The translations under genes and the position numbers were made by a program. The notes under the pieces are model-generated. The model was not told the origin of the DNA. It worked only from the letters and a program-made list of their open reading frames with translations, and made no database searches. Below, one piece after another: positions 1 through 8,660 of a stretch of 44,903 nt of DNA. Each line of letters starts with the position of its first letter. The first letter of the stretch is position 1. Source of the DNA: Hyphomicrobiales bacterium (GTDB lineage: Bacteria > Pseudomonadota > Alphaproteobacteria > Rhizobiales > Beijerinckiaceae); the NCBI GenBank assembly GCA_027483505.1, contig JAIXUP010000034.1, forward strand, positions 1 to 44,903, read 5' to 3'.

Positions 1-102
1 CACCAGCCCATGCCGGTTGGCGAGCTTCAGCGTCACGAGTTCGGGCTTCCAGCTCTTGCCGACGAGAAAGGTTCCGTCGGGAATGGTCATCTTCTCGGCC
101 AT
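1..102 (-). CDS. HerA-like ATPase (DUF853/YjgR family), N-terminal fragment
   Basis: Only the first 34 codons lie in the window, read leftward from an ATG at 102; the rest is beyond the left edge. The peptide contains PELVTLKLANRHGLV. I recognise this as the segment just ahead of the Walker A loop in DUF853 (YjgR) proteins, which are HerA-like hexameric P-loop ATPases of uncertain cellular role. The P-loop itself falls outside the window, so the ATPase assignment rests on this short match. A second in-frame ATG at 90 is a possible alternative start. The gene is divergent from the small gene at 385. Confidence 0.6.
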   Translation of the reverse strand, partial: MAEKMTIPDGTFLVGKSWKPELVTLKLANRHGLV

Positions 103-384
103 GGGGCAGTCCTGTCGGGAGTAATGCTGTTGTTGTGCTTATTGCATTGTCGCAGCACACGAAAGGGGCTGTGTTTGCAGTCCTTCGCTGCAGAATCGCG
201 CGACCCCTCTCTGGACCTGTCCCGCAATGGGAGAGAGGACTTTGGCAGTTGCGCCATGTCCGCGTCTGAAAGCTTCGCTCCGACACAGCTTGCGTTGTTC
301 CCACCTTGATTTCCGCGCGGCCCAAGGCGACAAGTGCGCCGCAGATGTGGGCGCCTCGCCTGCTGACAGAACAGGACATTCGCC

Positions 385-768
385 ATGGAAGAACTCGTCG
401 CCCGCATCTCCGCCGCCGCCGGCATTGACGCCACGCTCGCCACCAAGGCGATCGGCATGATCCTCAATTTCCTCAAGAAGGAGGGCCCGGCTGCCGAAGT
501 CGGCGAACTCGTCGCGGCCCTTCCCGGTGCGGAAGCCGCGATGGCCGGCGCGTCCGGCGGCGGCGGCCTGATGGGCGGACTTGCCGGCATGATGCCGGGC
601 GGCGGCGGCGTGATGGGCCTTGGCGCATCGCTGATGGGTGCGGGCCTGTCGATGGGGCAGGTCCAGAGCGTCTCGAAGGAAATGTTCGCCTATGGCCGCG
701 AAAAGGCCGGTGAAGACGCCATGGGTGCGATCGTCGGCGCGATTCCCGGGCTCGGCCAGTTCGTCTGA
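385..768 (+). CDS. small DUF2267-like Gly/Met-rich protein
   Basis: A 127-residue protein of unknown function. The first 55 residues form an amphipathic helical segment (ARISAAAGIDATLATKAIGM and onward) that resembles DUF2267/DUF2780-type small proteins of alphaproteobacteria. Residues 55-95 are a low-complexity Gly/Met stretch (repeats of GGGG, MGGL, MMPGG), and the C-terminus ends in a conserved-looking GAIPGLGQFV. No signal peptide or charged catalytic motif is seen. The start is supported by AGGA at 373-376, eight bases ahead of the ATG. A strong terminator follows at 794-824, so the gene is probably monocistronic. The family name is from memory; the function is unknown. Confidence 0.7.
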   Translation: MEELVARISAAAGIDATLATKAIGMILNFLKKEGPAAEVGELVAALPGAEAAMAGASGGGGLMGGLAGMMPGGGGVMGLGASLMGAGLSMGQVQSVSKEMFAYGREKAGEDAMGAIVGAIPGLGQFV

Positions 769-793
769 GATTGCGATCGCTCTTGAACAACTG

Positions 794-824
794 ACGCCGT
801 CCTTCGGGGCGGCGTTTGTGTTTT
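794..824 (+). terminator. rho-independent terminator of the DUF2267-like gene
   Basis: A 9-bp stem (794-802 with 807-815, one G-T pair) closes on a TTCG tetraloop and is followed by a T-rich tract (TTGTGTTTT). It lies 25 bases after the stop at 768 and ahead of the methylmalonyl-CoA mutase genes, separating the two transcription units. Confidence 0.85.
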
Positions 825-918
825 CGCGCAACGGCCCTCAGACGAACGGGGGATTTGCCTGACGGCCTGCCCATGGCATGGAACATTGCGTGCCGTTATC
901 TTGTGCAAGGTTGACCCC

Positions 919-2793
919 GTGGCCGATGCCGAACTGACAAACCCTTTTCCGCCTGCCGACGAGGCGCGCTGGCGAGACGCTGCGATCAAGGCATTGAAGG
1001 GCGGCGATTTCGAAAAGAAGCTGGTCAGCCGCAGCAGCGACGGCATCGCGATTCAGCCGCTGTATCAGCGCAAGCCCGATGCGGCGTTGGTCGCGGGCGC
1101 CGCAGCCGGATCGCGCTGGCGCGTGACGCAGCGGGTCGATCACCCTCAGCCCGATCAGGCCGCCGAACTGGCGCTGGCTGACCTGGGCGGCGGGGCCGGC
1201 GCTCTGGCGCTCGTGTTCCATGGCTCTGGCGGCGCACGGGGCTTCGGCCTGCCGACGACGGATGCGGCGGCGCTTGACGCCAGTCTGCGCGGCGTCGAAC
1301 TGGACCTGATCCACACGCGGCTCGAACCCTCGCCGCAGGCGCGCATCACGGGGCGGCTGTTCGCTGAGATGGTCAAGCGCCGCAAGCTCGCTCCGGCCGA
1401 CCTCAAGGTCGATTTCGGCATCGACCTCATCGGCCTGCTCGCCCGCAGCGGCGTCTGGATGGCGCCGTGGGCCGACATCGCCAAGCGATTGTCCGACATG
1501 CGCGCCGAGTTCGCCGGGCACGGCTTCAACGGCCCGTTCTTCAGCTGCGATAGCCGCCCCGTGCACGAGGCTGGCGGCTCGGAGGCGCAGGAACTGGCCT
1601 GGGCGCTGGCGACAGCCCTGTGTCATGTCCGCGCGCTCGAGGCTGGCGGCGTTCCGCTCGACAAGGCCTTCGCAGCGCTCTCGTTCATCCTTGCGATCGA
1701 CGCCGACCAGTTCATCGGCATCGCCAAGCTGCGCGCCCTGCGGGTGTTGATGGCCCGCGTTCAAGAGGCCTGCAGGCTCGATCCGCAACCCATACCGCTG
1801 CATGCAGAAACCGCCTGGCGCATGCTGACGCGCACGGATTCGCCCGTGAACATGCTGCGCAACGCCATCGCGGCCTTCTCGGCCGGCGTCGGCGGGGCTG
1901 ACAGCGTGGCCGTGCTGCCGCACACCGCCGCGCGCGGGCTCGGCGACGGTTTCGCCCGCCGCATCGCGCGCAACACCCAGCTTGTGCTGCTGGAGGAAAG
2001 CCACCTCTGGCGCGTCGTCGACCCCGCCGCAGGCGCAGGTGGGTTTGAGGCGCTGACCGACCAGCTCGGCGAGAAGGCCTGGGCGGAGTTCCAGCAGATC
2101 GAGCGGGAAGGGGGGATCGTGGCGTCATTGCGGGCCGGAGCCCTCCAGTCACGGATCGCTGCCGTGAAGACACGACGCGACAGGGACATCGCCACCGGCA
2201 GGTTGCCGCTGACCGGCACCAGCGCCTTCCCGAACCTGGCCGAGCGCGGGGAGGCCGTGCTCGACATTGCGCCGGCCGCGCCGCGTGCCGTCGCATCGGG
2301 CCCGGTTACCATCACACCGCTCGCGCCGCACAGGCTGTCAGAGGGCTTCGAGGCCTTGCGTGAGCGCGCCGATGGACTGCGCCAGTCGGGCCGGCCGCCG
2401 CGCCTGTTCGTGGCCGTGCTCGGGCGCGCCAGCGCTGTGGCGGCGCGCATCGGCTTCACGCGCGGCTTCTTCGAGGCAGGCGGCATCGAGACGGTCGTGC
2501 CGGACGGGTTTGCCGAAGCGGATGGCTCGACCGATCTCGTTGCGCTCACCGATGCCTACAAGGCCAGTGGCGCCGCCATCGCCTGCCTGTGCGGGACTGA
2601 CGAGAGCTATGCCGCGGAAGGCGCGGATGCAGCCATGGCGCTCGCCGCGAGCGGCGCAAACGCCGTGTGGCTGGCTGGACGACCGGGCGAGATGGAGGCT
2701 GGCTTGCAGGCGGCGGGCGTGGGCGGGTTCATTTTTGCCGGATGTGATATGCTGAATACATTGAAGGAGGCCCTCGATGTCCTCGCTGCCTGA
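919..2793 (+). CDS. mutA: methylmalonyl-CoA mutase small (beta) subunit
   Basis: The 624-residue non-catalytic partner of the heterodimeric adenosylcobalamin-dependent methylmalonyl-CoA mutase, which interconverts (R)-methylmalonyl-CoA and succinyl-CoA in propionate and branched-chain catabolism. An N-terminal mutase TIM-barrel region spans roughly residues 30-450 ([20 protein letters not shown] is typical). The C-terminal flavodoxin-like domain lacks the cobalamin-ligating DxHxxG motif, as expected for the small subunit. I chose the GTG at 919 because AAGG at 907-910 sits eight bases upstream and the product then begins [18 protein letters not shown]; a TTG at 886 would add 11 residues. The stop overlaps the start of the large-subunit gene by 17 bases, implying translational coupling. 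Confidence 0.92.
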   Translation: MADAELTNPFPPADEARWRDAAIKALKGGDFEKKLVSRSSDGIAIQPLYQRKPDAALVAGAAAGSRWRVTQRVDHPQPDQAAELALADLGGGAGALALVFHGSGGARGFGLPTTDAAALDASLRGVELDLIHTRLEPSPQARITGRLFAEMVKRRKLAPADLKVDFGIDLIGLLARSGVWMAPWADIAKRLSDMRAEFAGHGFNGPFFSCDSRPVHEAGGSEAQELAWALATALCHVRALEAGGVPLDKAFAALSFILAIDADQFIGIAKLRALRVLMARVQEACRLDPQPIPLHAETAWRMLTRTDSPVNMLRNAIAAFSAGVGGADSVAVLPHTAARGLGDGFARRIARNTQLVLLEESHLWRVVDPAAGAGGFEALTDQLGEKAWAEFQQIEREGGIVASLRAGALQSRIAAVKTRRDRDIATGRLPLTGTSAFPNLAERGEAVLDIAPAAPRAVASGPVTITPLAPHRLSEGFEALRERADGLRQSGRPPRLFVAVLGRASAVAARIGFTRGFFEAGGIETVVPDGFAEADGSTDLVALTDAYKASGAAIACLCGTDESYAAEGADAAMALAASGANAVWLAGRPGEMEAGLQAAGVGGFIFAGCDMLNTLKEALDVLAA

Positions 2794-4951
2794 TTTCACC
2801 ACGGTGTCGTTCAAGGCTGCGCGCAGCGCAACGACGGGTATCCACGAGCGCGTGGCTGACGCTGGCGACTGGCTCACCCCCGAGGGCATCGCCGTCAAAT
2901 CTGCCTACACCGAAGCCGACCTCGCCGGGCTTGATGCGCTCGACACATATCCAGGCCTCGCGCCATTCCTGCGTGGGCCTTACCCCACCATGTATGTCAA
3001 CCAGCCGTGGACGATCCGGCAATATGCAGGGTTCTCTACGGCGAAGGACTCCAACGCGTTCTACCGGCGCAACCTCGCGGCGGGGCAGAAGGGGCTGTCC
3101 GTCGCCTTCGATCTCGCCACCCACCGGGGCTATGACTCAGACCATCCGCGTGTGTCTGGCGATGTTGGCATGGCGGGCGTCGCGATCGATTCCATCCTCG
3201 ACATGCGCCAGTTGTTCGATGGCATTCCGCTCGACCAGATGAGCGTGTCGATGACCATGAACGGCGCGGTGCTGCCCGTGCTGGCGCTCTACATCGTCGC
3301 CGCCGAAGAACAGGGGGTGCCGCAGGCCAAGCTCAGCGGCACGATCCAGAACGACATTCTCAAGGAGTTCATGGTCCGCAACACCTACATCTACCCGCCG
3401 GCCCATTCGATGCGGATCATCGGCGATATCTTCGCGCATACCTCGCAGCACATGCCGAAATACAACTCGATCTCGATTTCCGGCTATCACATGCAGGAGG
3501 CAGGTGCGACGCAGGATCTGGAGCTGGCATACACGCTGGCAGACGGCGTAGAATACATGCGCGCCGGACTGGCAGCCGGGCTCGACATCGACGCGTTCGC
3601 GCCGCGCCTCAGCTTCTTTTGGGCCATCGGCACCAACTTCTTCATGGAGGTGGCGAAGCTGCGCGCCGCGCGGCTGATCTGGGCGAGTTTGGTCAAGGAT
3701 TTCGGCGCGAAAAGCGAGAAGTCCCTGCCGCTGCGCACCCATTGCCAGACCTCCGGCTGGTCGCTGACGGCGCAGGACGTGTTCAACAACGTCACCCGCA
3801 CCATGGTCGAGGCGATGGCGGCGACGCAAGGTGGCACGCAGAGCCTGCACACCAACAGCCTCGACGAGGCGCTGGCCCTGCCAACAGACTTTTCGGCCCG
3901 CATTGCCCGCAACACGCAGATCGTTTTGCAGCAGGAAAGCGGCACCACCCGCATCATCGATCCATGGGGTGGCTCGTTCTATGTCGAGAAGCTGACCCAC
4001 GATCTCGCCCAGCGCGCATGGGCTCACATTCAGGAGGTTGAAGCGCTGGGCGGCATGGCAAAGGCCATCGAGCAAGGCATCCCCAAGCTGCGCATCGAGG
4101 AGGCTGCGGCGAAGACGCAGGCCCGCATCGACGAGGGGTTGCAGAAGATCATCGGCGTCAACGTGTTCAAGCCGGAGAACGAGGCCGAGATCGACGTGCT
4201 CAAGGTCGACAATGCCGCCGTCCGCGCCGAGCAGATCGCCAAGCTGGAGAAGCTGCGTGCCAGCCGCGACAGCACGGCTTGCGAGGTGGCTCTGACCGCG
4301 CTGACGGATGGCGCGCGTGGCACCGGCAACCTCCTGGCGTTATCCATCGAAGCTGCCCGCGCCGGAGCAACGGTCGGCGAAATCAGCCTTGCCATGGAAA
4401 AGGTCTTCGGCCGTCACCGCGCCGAGATCAGGGCGATCAAGGGTGTCTACAAGCGCGAGGCAGGCACGGAATCCTTCGCTGTCATCCGCGTCCAGGGCAT
4501 GGCCAAGGCGTTTGCGGAAAACGACGGCCGTGCGCCAAAGATCCTCGTCGCGAAGATGGGACAGGATGGCCATGACCGGGGCCAGAAGGTGATCTCATCC
4601 GCCTTCGCCGACCTCGGCTTCGATGTCGAGATCGGTGCGCTGTTCGCCACGCCGGAAGAGGCCGCCAAACAGGCGGCGGACGGCAATGTCCACATCATCG
4701 GCGTGTCGTCGCTTGCCGCCGGTCACCTGACGCTCGTGCCCGCGCTCAAGGCCGCACTGGACAAGGCCGGACGCCCCGACATCATGATCGTGGTCGGCGG
4801 TGTCATCCCGCCGCAGGATTTCGAGGCGCTCTACAAGGCCGGAGCCTCGGCAGTCTTCCCGCCCGGCACCGTGATCCCCGAAGCCGCCGCGAGGCTTCTG
4901 GAAGAGCTGAACGTCAGGCTTGGCTATGCGCAACGGAGTGCGGCTGAGTAG
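2777..4951 (+). CDS. scpA: methylmalonyl-CoA mutase large (alpha) subunit, catalytic
   Basis: The 724-residue catalytic subunit (also called mutB or bhbA). Residues about 60-400 form the substrate-binding TIM barrel, with typical stretches such as [19 protein letters not shown], and [20 protein letters not shown] precedes the linker. The C-terminal B12-binding domain carries [11 protein letters not shown], in which His599 of DGHDRG is the expected lower axial cobalt ligand. Length matches the family (about 720). AAGGAGG at 2764-2770 gives a strong ribosome site six bases ahead of the ATG, inside the end of the small-subunit gene. The gene pair makes a complete mutase; the epimerase and MeaB chaperone genes are not in this window. 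Confidence 0.96.
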   Translation: MSSLPDFTTVSFKAARSATTGIHERVADAGDWLTPEGIAVKSAYTEADLAGLDALDTYPGLAPFLRGPYPTMYVNQPWTIRQYAGFSTAKDSNAFYRRNLAAGQKGLSVAFDLATHRGYDSDHPRVSGDVGMAGVAIDSILDMRQLFDGIPLDQMSVSMTMNGAVLPVLALYIVAAEEQGVPQAKLSGTIQNDILKEFMVRNTYIYPPAHSMRIIGDIFAHTSQHMPKYNSISISGYHMQEAGATQDLELAYTLADGVEYMRAGLAAGLDIDAFAPRLSFFWAIGTNFFMEVAKLRAARLIWASLVKDFGAKSEKSLPLRTHCQTSGWSLTAQDVFNNVTRTMVEAMAATQGGTQSLHTNSLDEALALPTDFSARIARNTQIVLQQESGTTRIIDPWGGSFYVEKLTHDLAQRAWAHIQEVEALGGMAKAIEQGIPKLRIEEAAAKTQARIDEGLQKIIGVNVFKPENEAEIDVLKVDNAAVRAEQIAKLEKLRASRDSTACEVALTALTDGARGTGNLLALSIEAARAGATVGEISLAMEKVFGRHRAEIRAIKGVYKREAGTESFAVIRVQGMAKAFAENDGRAPKILVAKMGQDGHDRGQKVISSAFADLGFDVEIGALFATPEEAAKQAADGNVHIIGVSSLAAGHLTLVPALKAALDKAGRPDIMIVVGGVIPPQDFEALYKAGASAVFPPGTVIPEAAARLLEELNVRLGYAQRSAAE

Positions 4952-5106
4952 GTTCCATCATCGCAAGCGCAGCGACACGATCCTCACTGGTGGGTTGGCG
5001 AGGCTGGATGGTTTCGCTGTCCTCGCAAAGACGTGACGTTGCATGGCATGGCAACTGCTCTTGTCTCGACACGTTGCACCATGCAAATGCCAGTGGATAG
5101 GCGTCG

Positions 5107-5129
5107 ATGGCCGGGGCGAGCCCGGCCAT
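5107..5129. repeat. palindromic element with 9-bp arms
   Basis: ATGGCCGGG (5107-5115) and CCCGGCCAT (5121-5129) form a perfect 9-bp inverted repeat around a 5-base loop, in the 214-base gap between the mutase and nitroreductase genes. It resembles short palindromic intergenic repeats common in Hyphomicrobiales genomes. No T-tract follows, so it is not a standard terminator, though it could stabilise the mutase mRNA end. Nothing else recognisable is in this gap. Confidence 0.5.
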
Positions 5130-5165
5130 GAGCGCCATTCGCCTTCCTGAGCCCCGCGAGTTCCC

Positions 5166-5981
5166 ATGACCCCAGCCCTCTCCAGGCGCTACGGCGAGAC
5201 CGATGCGCCAGCGATCGCCCTGAACTCCCCGGCCATCGAGCTGATGCTGAATCATCGCTCGGTGCGCGGCTACAAGCCTGATCCGCTGCCGAAGGGCGCG
5301 CTGGAGGCGATCATCGCGGCGGCGCAGTCGGCGGCGACCTCGTCGAACCTGCAGACCTGGTCGGTGGTGGCGATCACCGATCCGGCCGTGAAGGCCGAAT
5401 GTGCGGCCCTGTCGGGCGGGCAGCAGCACATCGCCGAGTGCCCTGTCTTCCTGCTCTTTCTGGCTGATCTCGCCCGCCTCAACCGCGTGGCCGACCGTGC
5501 GGGCCTGCCGCATGCGGGCAACGACACGTTCGAGATGTTTCTCGTCGCCGCCATTGACGCTGCGCTGGCCGCCCAGAACGCGGTCGTGGCTGCAGAAATC
5601 CTTGGCCTTTCCACTGTTTACATCGGAGCGATGCGCAACAGACCCGAAGATGTCGCACGCCTGATCGGCCTGCCGCAGGGTGCAGCCGTCGTGTTCGGCC
5701 TTTGCATCGGTTATGCTGCCGAGGGCAAGGGCGGCGCGGTCAAGCCGCGCCTGCCGCAGGAAGCGGTGCTGCACCATGGCCGCTACGAACTCGAAAAGCA
5801 GGACGCTGCGATCGAGCGCTACAATGGCGCCATGGCGGACTTCAACGCGCGGTCCCATGTCAGCAGCACAACCCCCTGGACTATTCACTCCGCCCGCCGC
5901 GTCTCGGGGCCGGAAAGCCTCTCGGGCCGCCATGTTCTGATGCAGGCCCTGCGCCGCATGGGCTTCTTCAAGGCGGAATGA
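5166..5981 (+). CDS. nitroreductase-family NAD(P)H-dependent FMN oxidoreductase
   Basis: A 271-residue protein of the NfsA/NfrA-type nitroreductase family, cytosolic FMN enzymes that reduce nitro compounds, quinones or flavins with NAD(P)H. Near the N-terminus LNHRSVRGYKPDPLP (residues about 29-43) is the characteristic FMN-binding HRSxRxf motif. AAAQSAATSSNLQTWSV follows, and the second half contains ILGLSTVYIGAMRN and GLPQGAAVVFGLCIGYA, typical of the family's core. Length is slightly above the usual 240-250, mostly from an N-terminal extension. There is no good ribosome site before the ATG, so the start is uncertain by some residues. The physiological substrate cannot be told from sequence. 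Confidence 0.85.
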   Translation: MTPALSRRYGETDAPAIALNSPAIELMLNHRSVRGYKPDPLPKGALEAIIAAAQSAATSSNLQTWSVVAITDPAVKAECAALSGGQQHIAECPVFLLFLADLARLNRVADRAGLPHAGNDTFEMFLVAAIDAALAAQNAVVAAEILGLSTVYIGAMRNRPEDVARLIGLPQGAAVVFGLCIGYAAEGKGGAVKPRLPQEAVLHHGRYELEKQDAAIERYNGAMADFNARSHVSSTTPWTIHSARRVSGPESLSGRHVLMQALRRMGFFKAE

Positions 5982-6071
5982 GGGCCATGCGCGAATAACG
6001 GGGCCGGCGGCATTCCCTCGGGGGGACGGGGCTGTATGATGCCGCAGTTGAATCAGCCATCCGGTGTCGTC

Positions 6072-7463
6072 ATGTCGCGCTTGCCAGCCGTCCTCTCCCG
6101 TCTTGATTCCGACCGCGAAGGCGCGATCAGCCGCCTGATGGACTGGGTCAGGATCCCGTCGATCTCGACCGACAGCGCCTGGAAGGCCGATTGCGCCCGG
6201 GCCGCGGATTGGCTGGTGCGGGACCTCACGGAGCTTGGCTTCAAGGCCTCGTCGCGTCCGACGCCGGGCCACCCGATCGTCGTCGGGCATCGGCCGAAGA
6301 AGGGCGCGCCGCATGTGCTGTTCTACGGCCACTATGACGTGCAGCCGGTTGATCCGCTGACCCTGTGGGAGACACCGCCTTTCGAGCCGCGCCTGGCCGA
6401 GCTTGAGCCGGGCCGCCACGTCATCATGGGCCGCGGCGCCTCGGATGACAAAGGCCAGGTCATGACCTTCATCGAGGCCTGCCGCGCCTGGCTTGCGGAG
6501 ACCGGAGACCTGCCCGTCGGCGTGACCATCCTGGTCGAGGGCGAGGAGGAATCCGGCTCGCCCAACCTGCCGCCCTTCATCGAGGCGAATGCAGCGGAAC
6601 TGAAGGCCGATGTGGCGCTGGTCTGCGACACCGGCATGTGGGACCGCGAAACGCCCGCGATCACGGCGGCCCTGCGCGGGCTGGTCTACATGGAGGTCAA
6701 GATCATCGCGGCGGACCGCGACCTGCATTCGGGCCTGTTCGGCGGCGCGGCGGCCAACCCGATCCGCGTGCTGACCAAGGTTCTGGCCGGCCTGCACGAC
6801 GACAATGGCAAGGTGACGCTGCCGGGCTTCTACAACGGCGTGCACGAGCTGCCGGCGCAGATGAAGGCGGCCTGGGCCGGTCTTGGCCTCACAGCGGAGG
6901 ATTTCCTTGGGCAGGTCGGCCTTGGTGTGCCCGCCGGCGAGCGCGGCCGGCTTCTGATCGAGATGATCCAGTCGCGGCCGACCTGTGACGTCAACGGCAT
7001 CTGGGGCGGCTATCAGGGCGAGGGCACCAAGACCGTGATCGCCTCGGAGGCGACCGCCAAGGTGTCGTTCCGGCTGGTCGGCGACCAGGACCCGAAAGCG
7101 ATCATGGAGGCGTTCGAGGCCTATGTCCGGGACCGGATTCCCGCCGACTGCAAGGCCGAGTTCATCCGCTACAAGGGCAGCCGCGCCATCTCCCTCGATT
7201 GGGACATGCCGGCGCTGGGCAAGGCGGAAAAGGCGCTCACGGCGGAGTGGGGCAAGCCCGCAGCGATCATCGGCTCCGGGGGCTCTATCCCGGTGGTGGG
7301 CGATTTCAAGCGCACGCTCGGGATGGACACGCTGCTTGTCGGCTACGGTCTCGATGATGACCGGGTGCATTCGCCCAACGAGAAATACGATCTGTCATCC
7401 TTCCAGAAGGGCGCCCGCTCCTGGGCCCGCATTCTGGCTGCTCTCGGGAACCCGGCCCCATGA
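6072..7463 (+). CDS. M20 family metallo-dipeptidase/carboxypeptidase
   Basis: A zinc peptidase of the M20 (ArgE/DapE/CNDP-like) family, probably a cytosolic dipeptidase. Metal and catalytic motifs are in order: [12 protein letters not shown] (His ligand and catalytic Asp), [11 protein letters not shown] (bridging Asp) and [11 protein letters not shown] (catalytic base Glu and Glu ligand). A dimerisation/lid domain follows with [16 protein letters not shown], and the distal His ligand is probably in [12 protein letters not shown]. From the ATG at 6072 the product is 463 residues and begins [14 protein letters not shown], like homologues. An ATG at 6036 would add 12 residues and has a purine-rich GGGGGGA upstream, so either start is possible. 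The stop overlaps the next start (ATGA), giving a two-gene unit. Confidence 0.88.
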   Translation: MSRLPAVLSRLDSDREGAISRLMDWVRIPSISTDSAWKADCARAADWLVRDLTELGFKASSRPTPGHPIVVGHRPKKGAPHVLFYGHYDVQPVDPLTLWETPPFEPRLAELEPGRHVIMGRGASDDKGQVMTFIEACRAWLAETGDLPVGVTILVEGEEESGSPNLPPFIEANAAELKADVALVCDTGMWDRETPAITAALRGLVYMEVKIIAADRDLHSGLFGGAAANPIRVLTKVLAGLHDDNGKVTLPGFYNGVHELPAQMKAAWAGLGLTAEDFLGQVGLGVPAGERGRLLIEMIQSRPTCDVNGIWGGYQGEGTKTVIASEATAKVSFRLVGDQDPKAIMEAFEAYVRDRIPADCKAEFIRYKGSRAISLDWDMPALGKAEKALTAEWGKPAAIIGSGGSIPVVGDFKRTLGMDTLLVGYGLDDDRVHSPNEKYDLSSFQKGARSWARILAALGNPAP

Positions 7464-8044
7464 TCAAATCCATCTGCGTGTTCTGCGGCTCGAGCATCGG
7501 CGCGAGGGACAGCTATGCCGAAGGAGCCCGGGCGCTCGGTCGCGAGATCGCGCATCGGGGCCTGACGCTGGTTTATGGCGGCGGCAGCGTCGGGCTGATG
7601 GGCGTGATCGCGGATGCGGCGCTGGATGCGGGCGGCGCGGTGCACGGCGTCATTCCGCACTCGCTGGAATCGAAGGAGGTCGGTCACAAGCGGCTGACCC
7701 GCAAGGATGTCGTCTCCTCCATGCATGAGCGCAAGGCGCGGATGGAGACGCTCGCCGACGCCTTCATCGCCATGCCGGGTGGAATCGGCACCTATGAGGA
7801 AATCTTCGAAATCTGGACCTGGGCCCAGCTTGGCATCCATCACAAGCCGCTCGGGTTCTATGATGTCGATGGCTTCTACAGCGAATTGCTGCATTTCCTC
7901 GACAAGGCCACCGCCGAGGGCTTCGTGCGCGAGCAGCATCGCCACATGGCGCTGATGGACACCCGGCCCGGCGCCCTGCTCGACAAGATGGCGGCCTATG
8001 TGCCGACGGCGACGCCGAAGTGGATCGACGCGGCGCAGAGCTGA
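7460..8044 (+). CDS. LOG family protein (TIGR00730), nucleoside 5'-monophosphate phosphoribohydrolase-like
   Basis: A 194-residue Rossmann-fold protein of the LOG (LONELY GUY)/lysine decarboxylase-like family. Such enzymes cleave the base from nucleoside 5'-monophosphates, including cytokinin ribotides. [15 protein letters not shown] at the N-terminus and the signature [12 protein letters not shown] (PGGxGTxxE, residues about 109-120) with upstream [15 protein letters not shown] are diagnostic. The ATG overlaps the peptidase stop by four bases. The true bacterial substrate is usually unknown and the name should not be read as proof of cytokinin synthesis. Confidence 0.93.
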   Translation: MIKSICVFCGSSIGARDSYAEGARALGREIAHRGLTLVYGGGSVGLMGVIADAALDAGGAVHGVIPHSLESKEVGHKRLTRKDVVSSMHERKARMETLADAFIAMPGGIGTYEEIFEIWTWAQLGIHHKPLGFYDVDGFYSELLHFLDKATAEGFVREQHRHMALMDTRPGALLDKMAAYVPTATPKWIDAAQS

Positions 8045-8106
8045 ACCAAGCACGCCGTCATCCCGACCCCACAGGCCCTCTTCCGGAATCGCCATCTCAA
8101 AAACGA

Positions 8107-8133
8107 TACAACTTGACATACGCATAGGTTGTA
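8107..8133. promoter_or_regulatory. operator-like inverted repeat around the -35 of the particle cluster
   Basis: TACAAC (8107-8112) and GTTGTA (8128-8133) are perfect 6-bp inverted arms separated by 15 bases, so arm centres are 21 bases apart, about two helical turns. The left arm directly abuts the -35 hexamer and the right arm lies in the spacer. This geometry suits a dimeric regulator controlling the particle cluster. The regulator is not identifiable from this window. Confidence 0.4.
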
Positions 8134-8141
8134 GGAATTAT
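8113..8141 (+). promoter_or_regulatory. sigma70-type promoter for the GTA-like cluster
   Basis: A perfect TTGACA (8113-8118) is followed after 17 bases by AATTAT (8136-8141, four of six matches to TATAAT). It lies in a local AT-rich patch within otherwise GC-rich DNA, 118 bases before the first particle gene at 8259. No other promoter candidate of this quality is seen ahead of the cluster. Confidence 0.55.
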
Positions 8142-8201
8142 GTCCTTGACAGCGTCGCGCTGATCGGCTATCAAGTCGGCACGCTCACGAATTGTGACTG
8201 G

Positions 8202-8242
8202 AAGCCGCCAACGCCGCCGCAGCGATGGCGGCTTTCGGCGTT
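8202..8242 (+). promoter_or_regulatory. leader region with two mutually exclusive hairpins
   Basis: AAGCCGCCA (8202-8210) pairs perfectly with TGGCGGCTT (8226-8234). A second pair, AACGCCG (8210-8216) with CGGCGTT (8236-8242), overlaps it in a crossing arrangement, so the two helices compete or form a pseudoknot. The element sits in the untranslated leader between the candidate promoter and the first cluster gene. It could be an attenuator or simply a leaky hairpin; no long T-tract follows. Confidence 0.35.
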
Positions 8243-8258
8243 CTTGTGGGGTCAGGCC

Positions 8259-8660
8259 ATGAACCATCGTGTTGAAATTGAAGTTGAAGGCGCCGCCGCT
8301 GGCGTAGCGATCTCCCGGGCGAGCCGCGTTGGTCTGGTGGAGCGGCTCTGGGCGGCCGCGGAGATGCAGGTCGAGGCGCACGAGGCGCGCCTGAAAGGCC
8401 TGGCGCAAGGCGAGGCCGGCAGCGAGGCGCAAGCCAAATCGCTCGCCACCCTGGCCCGCACGATCAAGGAACTGATCGACATGGATGCTGCGGCGATCGA
8501 CATCGACCGCGCGCTGGAGGACGCAGACAATCCGCATGGAACCGATCCGGACCACGCCCTTGCCGACCTCGCCAGCCTTCGCGAGGCGCTTGCGCGCCAG
8601 ATGGGATTGCTTGGGCCGGACAGACAAGGAGAGCCTGCTGGCGAGGTGCCGGGCCCCTGA
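8259..8660 (+). CDS. GTA small terminase-like protein (g1 position)
   Basis: A 133-residue, mainly helical protein, first gene of the particle cluster and directly upstream of the large terminase. In the R. capsulatus GTA this place is held by g1, now regarded as the small terminase that helps the motor engage DNA. The middle of the protein (residues about 25-75) is rich in Ala, Glu and Lys with a coiled-coil look (RLWAAAEMQVEAHEARL), and the end is acidic. No classical helix-turn-helix motif is evident. The ATG at 8259 is chosen because upstream in-frame sequence belongs to the leader; the ribosome site is weak. The assignment rests on position and general character. Confidence 0.6.
   Translation: MNHRVEIEVEGAAAGVAISRASRVGLVERLWAAAEMQVEAHEARLKGLAQGEAGSEAQAKSLATLARTIKELIDMDAAAIDIDRALEDADNPHGTDPDHALADLASLREALARQMGLLGPDRQGEPAGEVPGP

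Noticed and set aside
205..237. CCTCTCT / AGAGAGG inverted repeat in the 103-384 gap
   Set aside because: A 7-bp stem around a long loop with no T-tract and no promoter relation; it is within chance expectation.
4914..7370. An 818-codon open frame on the minus strand opposite the nitroreductase and M20 peptidase genes
   Set aside because: Both plus-strand genes have intact catalytic motifs, while the minus frame shows no family signature. It is a GC shadow.
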